A DNA stretch of 64,000 nucleotides from an uncultured Roseovarius sp. (lineage in GTDB: Bacteria; Pseudomonadota; Alphaproteobacteria; Rhodobacterales; Rhodobacteraceae), in contig CANNCP010000003.1 of assembly GCA_947503145.1 (NCBI GenBank), forward strand, positions 124,001-188,000, in the 5' to 3' direction. Position numbers and translations under genes: made by a program. Below are positions 26,053 to 34,942 of this stretch, piece by piece. Position 1 is the first letter of the stretch; each line of letters starts with the position of its first letter. The notes beneath the pieces were generated by a model. It was not told the origin of the DNA. It saw only the letters and a list, made by a program, of their open reading frames with translations, and did no database searches.

Positions 26053-26085
26053 AAGATTTGTGCAAGATTTGTGCAAGATTTGTGC
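26053..26085. promoter_or_regulatory. Three tandem 11-bp repeats upstream of pyc
   Basis: AAGATTTGTGC is repeated three times without change (26053-26063, 26064-26074, 26075-26085). Read toward pyc the unit is GCACAAATCTT, with TTGCACAAAT spanning unit borders. The 11-bp period puts each copy on the same face of the helix. It looks like a cooperative operator, 90-120 bases before the pyc start. Confidence 0.6.
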
Positions 26086-26147
26086 AATAGCCGGGCCGGG
26101 TGGCAATGCCCGTCGGGGCGAAATTCCGGCCCGGATCGGGGCAGGGG

Positions 26148-27284
26148 TCAGCCGGATATGCGGCGCGCGGGCATATCTTTCAGGGTGCGGGCGCCCAGTT
26201 GTCCCATATTCGCGATCAGGTCGCTCCGCAGCATATCGACCAAGTGGTCGGGCCCCGCCGGGCCGAGCGCGGCCAGCGCGTAATGCCAGGGCCGTGCCAT
26301 CATCACGAAATCGGCCCCGAGCGTCAGGGCGCGCAGGATATCCAGCCCACCGGTCACACCGCCGTCAAAGATCAGTGGCATCCCGGTCTGCGCGCGCAAG
26401 GCGGGCAGAACGTCGATGGTGGCAGGGGCGGCGTCGAACTGTCGCCCGCCGTGGTTGCTGATCCAGATGGCATCGACGCCGGCGCCCTCCAGACGCGGCA
26501 CCATTGCAGGATCGAGCACCCCCTTGACCACAAACGGCCCGTCCCAGGCGTCGCGCAACCAGCGCAGATAGTCCCAGTCCGGCGAGGTGCGCAGCAGATA
26601 GCCCGCGTGCTGGTTCGACGGCAGGCCGCTGGTCTGGCCCGAATAGCTGTCGATCATCTTCATCCGGGGCATGCCGCGCCGGGCCATGCCCGCAGCCCAG
26701 GCCGGGCACATCACCACCTGCGCCATCAGGCGCGGCGTCAGGCGCGGCGGCTGCGTCAGCCCCGAGCGCACCTGCCGTTCACGGCGCGAGGCGACGGGCA
26801 CATCAACCGTCAGGACCAGCGTGCCGAAACCTGCGGCGCGCGCCCGGTTCAGCATGTCGGTGCGGATCTCGGGATCGCGCGGCGGATACATCTGGAACCA
26901 CGCATGGGAACCTGCGTGCGGGCCGACATCCTCGGGCGTCTGGCTGGCCACGGTCGAGAGCGTGTAGGGGATGTCTGCCGCCGCCGCGGTCCGTGCGAGA
27001 TGTCGCTCGGCATCCGGCCAGACCAGACCGGACATGCCCACCGGGCCGATGCCAAAGGGCAGGGGCAGCGACTGGCCCAGCAGCTCGACGCCGAGATCGG
27101 GAGTGAATTCGCCGTGCAGGATTGATGGCATGAGATCGACGCGGGCCAGCGCGCATCCGTTTGCGGCACTGGTGCGTTCGGTGCCGGTGCCGCTGTCGAG
27201 ATACTCCCACACGAAACGCGGCAGGCGGCGGCGCGCGCGCGCCTTGAGGTCTGAAATCGCCGGATATCTGGCATGCAGGTTCAT
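26148..27284 (-). CDS. FMN-dependent 2-hydroxyacid dehydrogenase (LldD-like)
   Basis: The 378-residue TIM barrel belongs to the L-lactate dehydrogenase/glycolate oxidase family. It shows YLDSGTGTE, LSTVASQTPEDV, WFQMYPPRD, LVLTVDVPVASRRERQVRSG and the catalytic-His loop WISNHGGRQFD, then FDGGVTGGLDILRALTLGAD binding FMN phosphate. The substrate is probably L-lactate or a related 2-hydroxyacid, oxidised into the respiratory chain. ATG 27284 matches the family N-terminus. It lies behind pyc on the same strand, and both could handle pyruvate. Confidence 0.88.
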   Translation of the reverse strand: MNLHARYPAISDLKARARRRLPRFVWEYLDSGTGTERTSAANGCALARVDLMPSILHGEFTPDLGVELLGQSLPLPFGIGPVGMSGLVWPDAERHLARTAAAADIPYTLSTVASQTPEDVGPHAGSHAWFQMYPPRDPEIRTDMLNRARAAGFGTLVLTVDVPVASRRERQVRSGLTQPPRLTPRLMAQVVMCPAWAAGMARRGMPRMKMIDSYSGQTSGLPSNQHAGYLLRTSPDWDYLRWLRDAWDGPFVVKGVLDPAMVPRLEGAGVDAIWISNHGGRQFDAAPATIDVLPALRAQTGMPLIFDGGVTGGLDILRALTLGADFVMMARPWHYALAALGPAGPDHLVDMLRSDLIANMGQLGARTLKDMPARRISG

Positions 27285-27453
27285 GTCCGCTACTTGCCCC
27301 CGGTTCGCGTCATTGTCCAGTGGTGCAGACACAGGAACTGCGCAGGAACTGCATGGTGGTTGTGCGGCGTGGCAGAACGCCAGGGGGCAGGCCGGTCCAG
27401 GCTGCCGCCAGGCGACGATCTGGAGTTCATCCCGTTGTCCTGACCATTGACGC

Positions 27454-27489
27454 TGTGCAATGAGTATTTGTAGAAAAATGAAAGGCATA
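27454..27489. repeat. Dispersed 'ATGAGTATTT...GAAAGG' repeat
   Basis: GTGCAATGAGTATTTGTAGA then AAAATGAAAGG is closely related to 47037-47073 and, on the other strand, to 21562-21586. It lies just upstream of the EamA transporter gene. Confidence 0.5.
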
Positions 27490-27537
27490 GGCGGTAGTCG
27501 CTCGACATTGCGCGCCCAATGATCTCTTTATGCTCGC

Positions 27538-28443
27538 ATGAGCATGTCAGCATCTTCTCGCCCCGGTTGGGGTATCATCTGGATGATCGTCACAGGTGTC
27601 CTTTTTGTCGGCGTGACCGCGCTGGTCAAGGTGCTGGGCACGCGTATCCCGGCCCCGGAGGCGGCGTTCCTGCGTTATCTGCTGGGGCTTGTGTTTTTCA
27701 TCCCGATGCTGCCGTCGATGCTGCGTGCGCGGCTGACGCGACGTATGACGGGCATCCTCATGGCGCGCGGCATGGTGCACACGGTCGGCGTGGCTCTGTG
27801 GTTCTTTGCGATGGCGCGGATTCCGATCGCTGATGTGACGGCGATGAACTATCTCTCGCCGATCTATGTCACGCTGGGGGCAGCGTTGTTTCTGGGCGAG
27901 AGGCTGGCGCTGCGGCGCGTGATGGCGGTGGTGGCGGCACTGGTGGGCGCGCTGATCATCCTGCGTCCAGGGTTTCGCGAGGTCGGGCCGGGGCATCTGG
28001 CGATGCTGTTCACGGCCGTCTTCTTTGGCGCGTCCTATCTGCTGGCCAAGTTGGCCAGCGATGACCTGCCGCCCGTCGTGGTGGTGGGCATGCTGTCGAT
28101 CACGGTGACCATCGGGCTGGCCCCGTTGGCGATTGCCAACTGGGTCGTGCCGACCATGCCAGAACTTCTGATCCTGTTGGCGGTGGCTTGTATCGCCACC
28201 ACCGGGCATTACACGATGACGCTGGCCTTTCGGGCAGCACCGTTGACCGTGACGCAGCCGGTGACATTCCTGCAACTGGTCTGGGCAGTGGCGTTGGGCG
28301 CGATCTTCTTTGGCGAGGGGGTCGATCCCTACGTCATCCTGGGCGGGTTGGTGATCGTGGGGTCGGTCAGTTTCATCTCGTGGCGCGAGGCGGTGCTGAA
28401 GCGCAAGGCCGTGACACCGGCGTTTCACCAGACCAAGAACTGA
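27538..28443 (+). CDS. EamA/DMT-family transporter
   Basis: The 301-residue protein has ten predicted membrane segments in two EamA repeats (WGIIWMIVTGVLFVGVTALV at the start of the first; VGPGHLAMLFTAVFFGASYL at the start of the second). DMT proteins move metabolites or drugs across the inner membrane; the substrate is unknown. ATG 27538 has no strong ribosome-binding site, and ATG 27544 is an alternative. A shared terminator lies downstream. Confidence 0.85.
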   Translation: MSMSASSRPGWGIIWMIVTGVLFVGVTALVKVLGTRIPAPEAAFLRYLLGLVFFIPMLPSMLRARLTRRMTGILMARGMVHTVGVALWFFAMARIPIADVTAMNYLSPIYVTLGAALFLGERLALRRVMAVVAALVGALIILRPGFREVGPGHLAMLFTAVFFGASYLLAKLASDDLPPVVVVGMLSITVTIGLAPLAIANWVVPTMPELLILLAVACIATTGHYTMTLAFRAAPLTVTQPVTFLQLVWAVALGAIFFGEGVDPYVILGGLVIVGSVSFISWREAVLKRKAVTPAFHQTKN

Positions 28444-28471
28444 TTACGCAGCTGTAACGCCGAGGGATATG

Positions 28472-28500
28472 AAAAACCCCGGCGCGTTGCACCGGGGTTT
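28472..28500. terminator. Bidirectional Rho-independent terminator
   Basis: AAACCCCGG (28474-28482) and CCGGGGTTT (28492-28500) form a 9-bp stem, with AAAAA on the left and TTT on the right. It lies between the convergent EamA and solute-binding protein genes and can serve both. Confidence 0.8.
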
Positions 28501-28533
28501 GACAATTTCAAGGATGACCGGAAGAATCCGGGC

Positions 28534-30090
28534 TTATGTGAACCACCAGCGCTCAGCCCAGCGTTCGCCATCCATGTCGAAGTTGGATGCGACCATTTCG
28601 GGCATGCTGATCTGCTTGTTTGCGGCAAAGACATAGTTGGCGAACATCGGAATGACGATCGAGCCGTCGGTGCTGACGATCTCCTGCATCTCCCAGTACA
28701 TGTCCTTGCGCTTGTCGTGGTCCAGTTCGGCGCGTGCCGTGATAAGCAGGTCGTCGAAACGTTCGTTACACCAGAAGCCGTCGTTCCATTCCGCACCACA
28801 AGCAAAGGCGGTCGAGAACATCATGTCCGGCACCGGGCGGCCACCCCAATAGACGGCGCTAAAGGGTTTCTTCATCCAGACGTCTGACCAGTAGCCGTCG
28901 TTCGGCTCACGCACGACGTTAATGTCGATGCCTGCCTCTTTGGCCGAGTTTTGGTAAAGCACGGCGGAGTCGACCGCCCCTGCAAATGCCGCATCAGCTG
29001 CCGAAAGATCCACTTTCAGAGAATCCAGGCCGGCCTGTTTCAGGTAGTATTTCGCCTTGTCGGGGTCGTAGGCCGTCTGCTCCAGTTCGGCGTTGTAGAA
29101 CGCGTCGTTCTGCCCGATCGGCATATCGTTTCCGACCGAGCCGTAGCCGAACAGGATCTTCTCGACCATTTCCTCGCGGTTGACGCCGTATTTCAGCGCC
29201 TGCCGGACGTTGTTGTCGTCAAAGGGCGCCTGACGTGCATCCATGGCGAAGCTATAATACTGCGGACCCGCAACCGAATGGATATTCAGATCGGGCTTGC
29301 GCGTCAGAAGGTCCACCGTCTTGAGGTCCAGCTTGTCGGTGGCTTCGACCTCGCCGGAAACCAGCGCGGTGGTGCGTGCGTTCTGATCAGACAGCACCAG
29401 CATTTCGATGGAGTCAAACCAGCCAACACTGTCGCGCCAGTGCGATGGATTGCGTTCGAGGTTGGTCGATATGCCCGGCTTGAAGGATTTCAGCACGTAT
29501 GCGCCGCAGCCGTCGCCGGATTGCCAGTCGATACTGTCGTCCTTGGCGGGCAGGATCGCCAGGTGGTAGTCGCTGAGGATGAACGGGAAGTCGGCGTTGC
29601 CGCCGCTCAGCTTGAAGATGATCGTATCGTCACCCTCGGTCGTGATCTCATCGATCGAGGCAACGAGCGGACCGGCGGCCGAGGTCGAATCTTCGCCGCG
29701 GTGGAAATGGATCGAGGCCGCGACATCTTCGACCGTCACCGGCTTGCCCGAATGGAACGTCATTCCCTTGCGCAGTTTGACCCGCCAGGTTGCGGCATCC
29801 TCAGAGGCTTCCCAGCTTTCGGCCACTTCCGGTCCGATCGTGCCGTCGGCCAGCACTTCGGTCAGGTGGCCGTCCTTGGCGAAGGTCATCGCGATCACGT
29901 AGCCGTTGGTCCACTGGCCCGGGTTCAGCGTGTCGGAGGTGTTGCCGTGGCCCTTGCCAACGCGCAGGTGGCCGCCGCGCTTGGGGGCGGCCAAGGCACC
30001 GCCCATCGGCAACGTGGCCGCGATTGCGCCTGCTGCTGTGGTCTTGAGAAAGCCGCGACGGTCAAGTCGGCCGCTGTTGATTACTGACAT
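28534..30090 (-). CDS. ABC transporter solute-binding protein, family 5 (DppA/OppA type)
   Basis: The 518-residue protein starts with a twin-arginine signal (RRGFLKTTAAGAIAATLP then MGGALA) and continues as a family 5 extracellular solute-binding protein (AESWEASEDAATWRVKLRKG, TFHSGKPVTVEDV, DDNNVRQALKYGVNREEM). These bind peptides, nickel or other small solutes in the periplasm. No permease or ATPase gene is adjacent, so it is an orphan. It is divergent from choline sulfatase across a 490-base regulatory region, which suggests a link to choline-type osmolytes. That link is inference. Confidence 0.85.
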   Translation of the reverse strand: MSVINSGRLDRRGFLKTTAAGAIAATLPMGGALAAPKRGGHLRVGKGHGNTSDTLNPGQWTNGYVIAMTFAKDGHLTEVLADGTIGPEVAESWEASEDAATWRVKLRKGMTFHSGKPVTVEDVAASIHFHRGEDSTSAAGPLVASIDEITTEGDDTIIFKLSGGNADFPFILSDYHLAILPAKDDSIDWQSGDGCGAYVLKSFKPGISTNLERNPSHWRDSVGWFDSIEMLVLSDQNARTTALVSGEVEATDKLDLKTVDLLTRKPDLNIHSVAGPQYYSFAMDARQAPFDDNNVRQALKYGVNREEMVEKILFGYGSVGNDMPIGQNDAFYNAELEQTAYDPDKAKYYLKQAGLDSLKVDLSAADAAFAGAVDSAVLYQNSAKEAGIDINVVREPNDGYWSDVWMKKPFSAVYWGGRPVPDMMFSTAFACGAEWNDGFWCNERFDDLLITARAELDHDKRKDMYWEMQEIVSTDGSIVIPMFANYVFAANKQISMPEMVASNFDMDGERWAERWWFT

Positions 30091-30250
30091 GAGATATCTC
30101 CCTGTTTGTTGTCATTTATGCGATTGGCCCTGTCGCCCGATCCGGGTGCCGGGCCATTCCTGGTTTTGCTCCCTGGCAGGCAAGGACTGGCTGCATTGGG
30201 TTATTCAAGTAAGCCGAACCTCGCCAGTCGTTGGCTTTGGTTTCGCGTAC

Positions 30251-30284
30251 TGACGCTATTATGACGTCATTATGACGTCGTGAC
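30251..30284. promoter_or_regulatory. TGACG sites repeated at exact 11-bp spacing
   Basis: TGACG begins at 30251, 30262 and 30273, each 11 bases apart. The last two are within a perfect direct repeat, ATTATGACGTC (30258-30268 and 30269-30279). A TGAC without the G follows at 30281. It lies about 160 bases before the solute-binding protein start and about 300 before betC. The helical phasing suggests an operator. Confidence 0.5.
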
Positions 30285-30347
30285 AAAGCGCAATGCCATC
30301 GTGCGTATTTATTCAATTCAGCTCCGATTTTCGGGAACATGATTACC

Positions 30348-30365
30348 ATTGACCGATAAGTCAAT
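30348..30365. promoter_or_regulatory. Palindromic operator candidate ATTGAC-N6-GTCAAT
   Basis: Perfect 6-base arms are separated by CGATAA, in the intergenic region between the solute-binding protein and choline sulfatase. Such a site fits a dimeric repressor (TetR/BetI or GntR type). No regulator gene is next to it. Confidence 0.5.
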
Positions 30366-30581
30366 GAAAGGTTGAGTATTTCATATAGTGCCAGAGTTGC
30401 GGAGGTGATGCGAAACGCCCATAGTGCTGCTGGCTCCGGCACTTTTGTGCTTTGCCCAAAACCCGGAGGTTTAACGAGTTCCATTATCGGTATGTGTTGC
30501 GTGCCGGGCCGCAGATGTCTGTGCATCCGTTGTGGCCCTGCTGACATGCATCACTCACGCATTGAATGAGGCCAAACAAGA

Positions 30582-32090
30582 ATGACACAGCCCAACATCC
30601 TGATATTCATGGTTGATCAGCTCAACGGGACGCTCTTTCCCGATGGTCCGGCGGACTGGCTGCACGCGCCCAACCTCAAGAAGCTGGCGGCGCGCTCTAC
30701 CCGGTTCGCCAACGCATATACCGCCAGCCCGCTCTGTGCACCGGGGCGGGCGAGCTTCATGTCCGGGCTGCTGCCGTCGCGCAGCCGGGTCTACGACAAC
30801 GCTGCCGAATTTGCCGCTGACATCCCCACTTATGCGCATCACCTGCGGCGGGCGGGTTATCAGACCTGCCTCAGCGGCAAGATGCATTTTGTCGGGCCTG
30901 ACCAGATGCACGGGTTCGAAGAGCGGCTGACCACTGACATCTATCCGGCGGATTTTGGCTGGACGCCGGACTATCGCAAACCGGGCGAGCGCATCGAGTG
31001 GTGGTATCACAACCTGGGCAGTGTCACCGGCGCAGGCGTGGCCGAAATATCCAACCAGATGGAATATGACGATGAGGTTGCCTATAATGCGACCCGCAAG
31101 GTCTATGATCTGGCGCGCGGCCACGATGCGCGGCCCTGGTGCCTGACGGTCAGCTTTACCCATCCGCATGATCCCTATGTCGCGCGGCGCAAATACTGGG
31201 ATCTCTACGAGGATTGCGAGCATCTGACTCCACAGGTGCCCGCAATGCAGTACGATCACCATGATCCGCACTCGAAGCGGATCTTTGACGCCAATGACTG
31301 GCGTAGCTTTGACATTACCGAAGAGAACATTCGCACGTCGCGGCGGGCCTATTTTGCCAACATCTCATACCTCGACGACAAGATCGGCGAAGTGATGGAA
31401 GCGCTGGAGAGTACCCGGCAGGAGGCAATCATCCTGTTTGTGTCGGATCACGGCGACATGCTGGGTGAGCGGGGGCTGTGGTTCAAGATGAGCTTCTATG
31501 ACGGCTCCGCCCGCGTGCCGCTGATGATCGCGGCACCGGATATGGCGCCGGGGCGGGTTGAGGCGCCGGTCAGTACCATCGACGTCTGCCCGACGCTGTG
31601 CGATCTGGCAGGTGCCAACATGGACGAGATCACCCCGTGGACCACCGGCGAGACGCTGGTGCCGCTGGGGCAGGGTGGCGTTCGTGATGCGCCGGTGGCG
31701 ATGGAATATGCCGCAGAGGCGTCCTATGCGCCGATAGTGTCGCTGCGCCATGGCCGGTGGAAGTTCAACCGTTGCACGCTCGACCCCGACCAACTGTTCG
31801 ATCTGCAGGCGGATCCGCATGAGTTGACCAACCTCGCTGACGCCCCCGAGCACGCCGACACGCTGGCGCAAATGCACGCCCAGGCCGACGCACGCTGGGA
31901 TCTGGAGGCGTTCGATGCCTCCGTGCGAGAGAGTCAGGCCCGCCGCTGGGTGGTCTATGAGGCGTTGCGCAAGGGCGGATATTATCCTTGGGACTACCAG
32001 CCGCTGCAAAAGGCGTCGGAGCGCTACATGCGCAATCACATGGACCTCAATGTGGTGGAGGAAAACCAGCGGTTCCCGCGCGATGAGTAG
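30582..32090 (+). CDS. betC: Choline-sulfatase
   Basis: BetC hydrolyses choline-O-sulfate to choline and sulfate, feeding glycine betaine synthesis and sulfur supply. The 502-residue sulfatase has metal ligands VDQLNG near residue 11, the formylglycine motif CAPGR (C52, R56), SGKMHFVGPDQMHGFEERL and TTDIYPADFGWTPD typical of choline-sulfatases, and FVSDHGDMLGERGLWFKM. The sulfatase signature and the choline-type segments make this specific. No betA, betB or betI is in the window. It is divergent from a solute-binding protein. Confidence 0.9.
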   Translation: MTQPNILIFMVDQLNGTLFPDGPADWLHAPNLKKLAARSTRFANAYTASPLCAPGRASFMSGLLPSRSRVYDNAAEFAADIPTYAHHLRRAGYQTCLSGKMHFVGPDQMHGFEERLTTDIYPADFGWTPDYRKPGERIEWWYHNLGSVTGAGVAEISNQMEYDDEVAYNATRKVYDLARGHDARPWCLTVSFTHPHDPYVARRKYWDLYEDCEHLTPQVPAMQYDHHDPHSKRIFDANDWRSFDITEENIRTSRRAYFANISYLDDKIGEVMEALESTRQEAIILFVSDHGDMLGERGLWFKMSFYDGSARVPLMIAAPDMAPGRVEAPVSTIDVCPTLCDLAGANMDEITPWTTGETLVPLGQGGVRDAPVAMEYAAEASYAPIVSLRHGRWKFNRCTLDPDQLFDLQADPHELTNLADAPEHADTLAQMHAQADARWDLEAFDASVRESQARRWVVYEALRKGGYYPWDYQPLQKASERYMRNHMDLNVVEENQRFPRDE

Positions 32091-32250
32091 GGGGCCGACA
32101 ACGCGCGGCGACCCCAGGGAGGCTTGAGCCTGCGCGGGAATTATCGCGGCGACAGCGCGACCTTTCCATCACGGTTTGATCCCGGTCAAACCGCCGGATG
32201 GGCAACCCGTCTAACTTGTCCTCTGAGCAGACATAAAAGGACCAGATACC

Positions 32251-32490
32251 ATGTCATCGCATACCCCTCACGAACTGCACGAGGAATTTCCCGACAAGGC
32301 CGACAGGATCTCTGAGCTCAAGCAGTCAGATGCCCGTTTCGCGCGGCTGGCTGAGGAATATCACGAGATCAACCGTGCCGTGCACCGGGCCGAGACCAAG
32401 CTGGAACCAGTCGATAACCTGACCGAAGGCGAAATGCGCAAGAAACGTGCTGCGCTCAAGGACGAGATTTATGGCATGTTGACGGACTGA
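32251..32490 (+). CDS. YdcH/DUF465-family small protein
   Basis: The 79-residue, fully helical charged protein has the DUF465 pattern (RFARLAEEYHEINRAVHRAE, then MRKKRAALKDEIYGML). The function is unknown. ATG 32251 has AAAAGGACC about 7 bases upstream. Its 3' end overlaps the end of the convergent hydrolase gene by 22 bases. Confidence 0.8.
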   Translation: MSSHTPHELHEEFPDKADRISELKQSDARFARLAEEYHEINRAVHRAETKLEPVDNLTEGEMRKKRAALKDEIYGMLTD

Positions 32491-33293
32491 TCGTCGATGA
32501 AGGACCACAGGCGCGGCATCACGGTGTCGCGCCAGACATTCTGATGCCCCGCGCCGCGCACGGCCAGAAACCACTTCTGCCGCGATCCGGCTGCGTGAAA
32601 CACCGCGCGGCCCTGTGCGATGGGGATCAGCGGATCTATCTTGCCATGCAGCACCAATAGCGGCGCGCGCAGGCGTTTCGCGTGCGTGGCGCTGTCCCAG
32701 ATGTTGGTCATCTGCGGGATCAGCGGCGCGAGGCGCGGCAGGCTGGCGCGCACCACGTCGGGCAGCGAGGTAAATGGCGCCTCCAGCACCACGGCGGCAG
32801 GCTGACCGTGCCGCGTGGTGGCTGCCAGTTTCAGGGCCACCCCGGTGCCAAGGCTTTCGCCGTAGAAGATGATGCGCGCCGACGTCAGGCCGGGGATCAG
32901 TGCCCCCAGATTGGCATAGAGCTGCTGCATATCGGCGGTGATCGCGGCTTCGGATGGGTGGCCGGTGCTGCCCGATGAGCCGCGATAGGCGGGCGCGATT
33001 ACCCCGTAGCCGCGTGCGGTGAAGTGATTGAACCGCCCGGCGCGCAGGGCAAGGTTGCCGGCATTGCCGTGGAAATAGAGGATGACGGGCTTGCCCGGTT
33101 TCGGGGCGGCGACCCAGGTGATGGCAACCTCGCCGTCATGGGTCCGCACGACCTCGTGCATGCCCTTTGCGCCCGCTGCCTGCGGGGATACGCGGGTGGC
33201 GTCGAAGGGATAGACTGCCTGAGCCTCCAGCGCGGGCAGGCTGAGCCAGCCGCCGGTGGTCAGGATCACAAGGAAAAACGCCAGCTTGATCAT
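32469..33293 (-). CDS. Alpha/beta hydrolase with N-terminal membrane anchor
   Basis: The 274-residue protein begins with a membrane segment (IKLAFFLVILTTGGWLSLPA). An alpha/beta hydrolase fold follows: oxyanion-loop YFHGNAGN, nucleophile elbow FYGESLGTG (Ser), LVLHGKIDPLIP (Asp) and GAGHQNVW (His). It resembles the BEM46/ABHD13-type hydrolases; the substrate is unknown. ATG 33293 lies 5 bases after the scfR stop, so the two are probably co-transcribed. Its stop overlaps the DUF465 gene. Confidence 0.82.
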   Translation of the reverse strand: MIKLAFFLVILTTGGWLSLPALEAQAVYPFDATRVSPQAAGAKGMHEVVRTHDGEVAITWVAAPKPGKPVILYFHGNAGNLALRAGRFNHFTARGYGVIAPAYRGSSGSTGHPSEAAITADMQQLYANLGALIPGLTSARIIFYGESLGTGVALKLAATTRHGQPAAVVLEAPFTSLPDVVRASLPRLAPLIPQMTNIWDSATHAKRLRAPLLVLHGKIDPLIPIAQGRAVFHAAGSRQKWFLAVRGAGHQNVWRDTVMPRLWSFIDDQSVNMP

Positions 33294-33298
33294 CCACC

Positions 33299-34696
33299 TC
33301 ACCCGACGTCGTAGGGCAGCAATCCGCGCTCGTCGGGGCGGACCTGCAGGCGGCGCTCCAGCGGCGGAATCGAGCGTTGGTGGCAATTGGTGCGCTCGCA
33401 GATGCGGCAGGAGATGCCGATAGGCTCAAATGCCGCCGGATTGCTGAGGTCCAGAGTATCCGCATAGACCAGCGCCTCGGCGTGTTTCACCTCGCATCCC
33501 AGCGCAATGGCAAAGCGCCGGACCGGCGCGCCAAAGCTGCCGCCGGATTTCGACACATCCCGCGCGAGGCTGATATAACGCACGCCATCGGGCGTCTCGG
33601 CCAACTGGCGCAGGAAACGCCCCGGCGTCTCGAATGCGCGGTGTACGTTCCACAGCGGGCACGCCCCGCCATAGCGGGCGAACTGCATCAATGTGGCCGA
33701 ATGGCGTTTGGTGATCGTGCCGGCCTGATCGACACGCACGAAGAAGAACGGCACACCCTTCGATCCGGGGCGCTGAAGGGTCGAGAGGCGATGTGCGACC
33801 TGCTCGATAGAAGCGCCAAAGCGGCTCGACAGCACTTCGAGATCGTGCCGACAGTCCTGGGCGGTGGCGAGGAACGTTCCATAAGGCATCATCGCCGCAC
33901 CGGCAAAATAGTTGCCCAGGCCGATCTTGGCGATGTCACGGGCTTCGCCGGACTGGAACCGGGCCAGATCGAGCGTCGCCTCAAAGAGCCGGTCCTGCGT
34001 CAGCAGCGCCAGTTGCAGCAGCGTCTGAAAGCTGCGTGTTTCCGGTGCGGCACGCGATGACAAGTAGAGAACACCATTGCCCCGGTCGAGCTGACGCAGC
34101 TTGTCGCTGTCCACGTTGATCACCGAAATGCCTATCTCGCCCAGCCGCATCACGGCGCGTTCCTGTACGCTCTGGCGGGGTGGCCCGTCGCTGCCGAACC
34201 GTTCGGCGGCGCGGTCCACCGCGTCGATGTAATTGTCGCAGTAATGAAAGAAGTCGCGCACCTCGTTCCACGGGCTCTGCTGGCTCTGGGCATCGTCGCG
34301 CCCCAGTGCCTCGTCCAGTGAGGCCAGCCGTTCATGGGTCTGTCGGTAGGCGCTGTGCAATTCCAGGAATGCGCGGGCGAGGGCGGGGGCGTTGGCCGCT
34401 GTCAGGCGCAGATCGGCCAGTGGAGGGGGATCGCTGAACACCGGATCGGCCAGCGCCTCGCGCATGTCAGAGGCCATGCGTTCGGCGTCGCCGGTGCTCA
34501 GCTCGGTCACGTCAAAGCCGAACTCCTGCGCCAGCGCCAGCACGACGGTGGTGCTGACGGGGCGGTTGTTGTTTTCCATCTGGTTGAGATAGGGCAGCGA
34601 TATGCCGAGCCGGGCGGCAAAATCCTTTTGCGTGAGCGAAAGGCGCTGGCGCGTCTCGCGCAGCTTGGCTCCGGCATAGAGTTTCTTGATGGCCAT
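33299..34696 (-). CDS. Short-chain fatty acyl-CoA regulator (ScfR/PccR-like)
   Basis: The 465-residue regulator has an XRE helix-turn-helix (LRETRQRLSLTQKDFAARLG then ISLPYLNQMENNNRP) at about 10-65, an ImmA/IrrE-like domain in the middle and a C-terminal DUF2083 region with a Cys-rich motif (CRICERTNCHQRSIPP). This is the ScfR architecture; PccR of Rhodobacter sphaeroides controls propionyl-CoA carboxylase in response to acyl-CoA. ATG 34696 fits the family N-terminus. TTTGCA-type sites lie in its own promoter and before pccB. It is separated from pccB by one exporter gene. Confidence 0.88.
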   Translation of the reverse strand: MAIKKLYAGAKLRETRQRLSLTQKDFAARLGISLPYLNQMENNNRPVSTTVVLALAQEFGFDVTELSTGDAERMASDMREALADPVFSDPPPLADLRLTAANAPALARAFLELHSAYRQTHERLASLDEALGRDDAQSQQSPWNEVRDFFHYCDNYIDAVDRAAERFGSDGPPRQSVQERAVMRLGEIGISVINVDSDKLRQLDRGNGVLYLSSRAAPETRSFQTLLQLALLTQDRLFEATLDLARFQSGEARDIAKIGLGNYFAGAAMMPYGTFLATAQDCRHDLEVLSSRFGASIEQVAHRLSTLQRPGSKGVPFFFVRVDQAGTITKRHSATLMQFARYGGACPLWNVHRAFETPGRFLRQLAETPDGVRYISLARDVSKSGGSFGAPVRRFAIALGCEVKHAEALVYADTLDLSNPAAFEPIGISCRICERTNCHQRSIPPLERRLQVRPDERGLLPYDVG

Positions 34697-34710
34697 TGGC
34701 GTCCCGGTGG

Positions 34711-34748
34711 TTTGCAACTTTGCTTTTGACGCAGGGTAGGTTTGCATA
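34711..34748. promoter_or_regulatory. Putative ScfR/PccR sites in the regulator's own promoter
   Basis: TTTGCAACTTTGC (34711-34723) and TTTGCATA (34741-34748) lie 15-52 bases before the regulator's start codon. PccR is reported to recognise paired TTTGCAAA-type sequences, so these fit autoregulation. Confidence 0.55.
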
Positions 34749-34942
34749 GTGGCGTTGGCAAGCCGGTTGGGACTATGGACCCTACGCGATAAATGGGTGG
34801 TGCTTGCTGGCGTAACCTGGTGAAATATGCGCGCCAGACACAAGCGCGCGGAATCAAAGCCCCCTTGAGGCCACCACGTGATCGCCAGGCCGCCCGCAAG
34901 GGATGGCAATCACACAGCAGCGGCCTGTCCGTCGGCCGGGCT

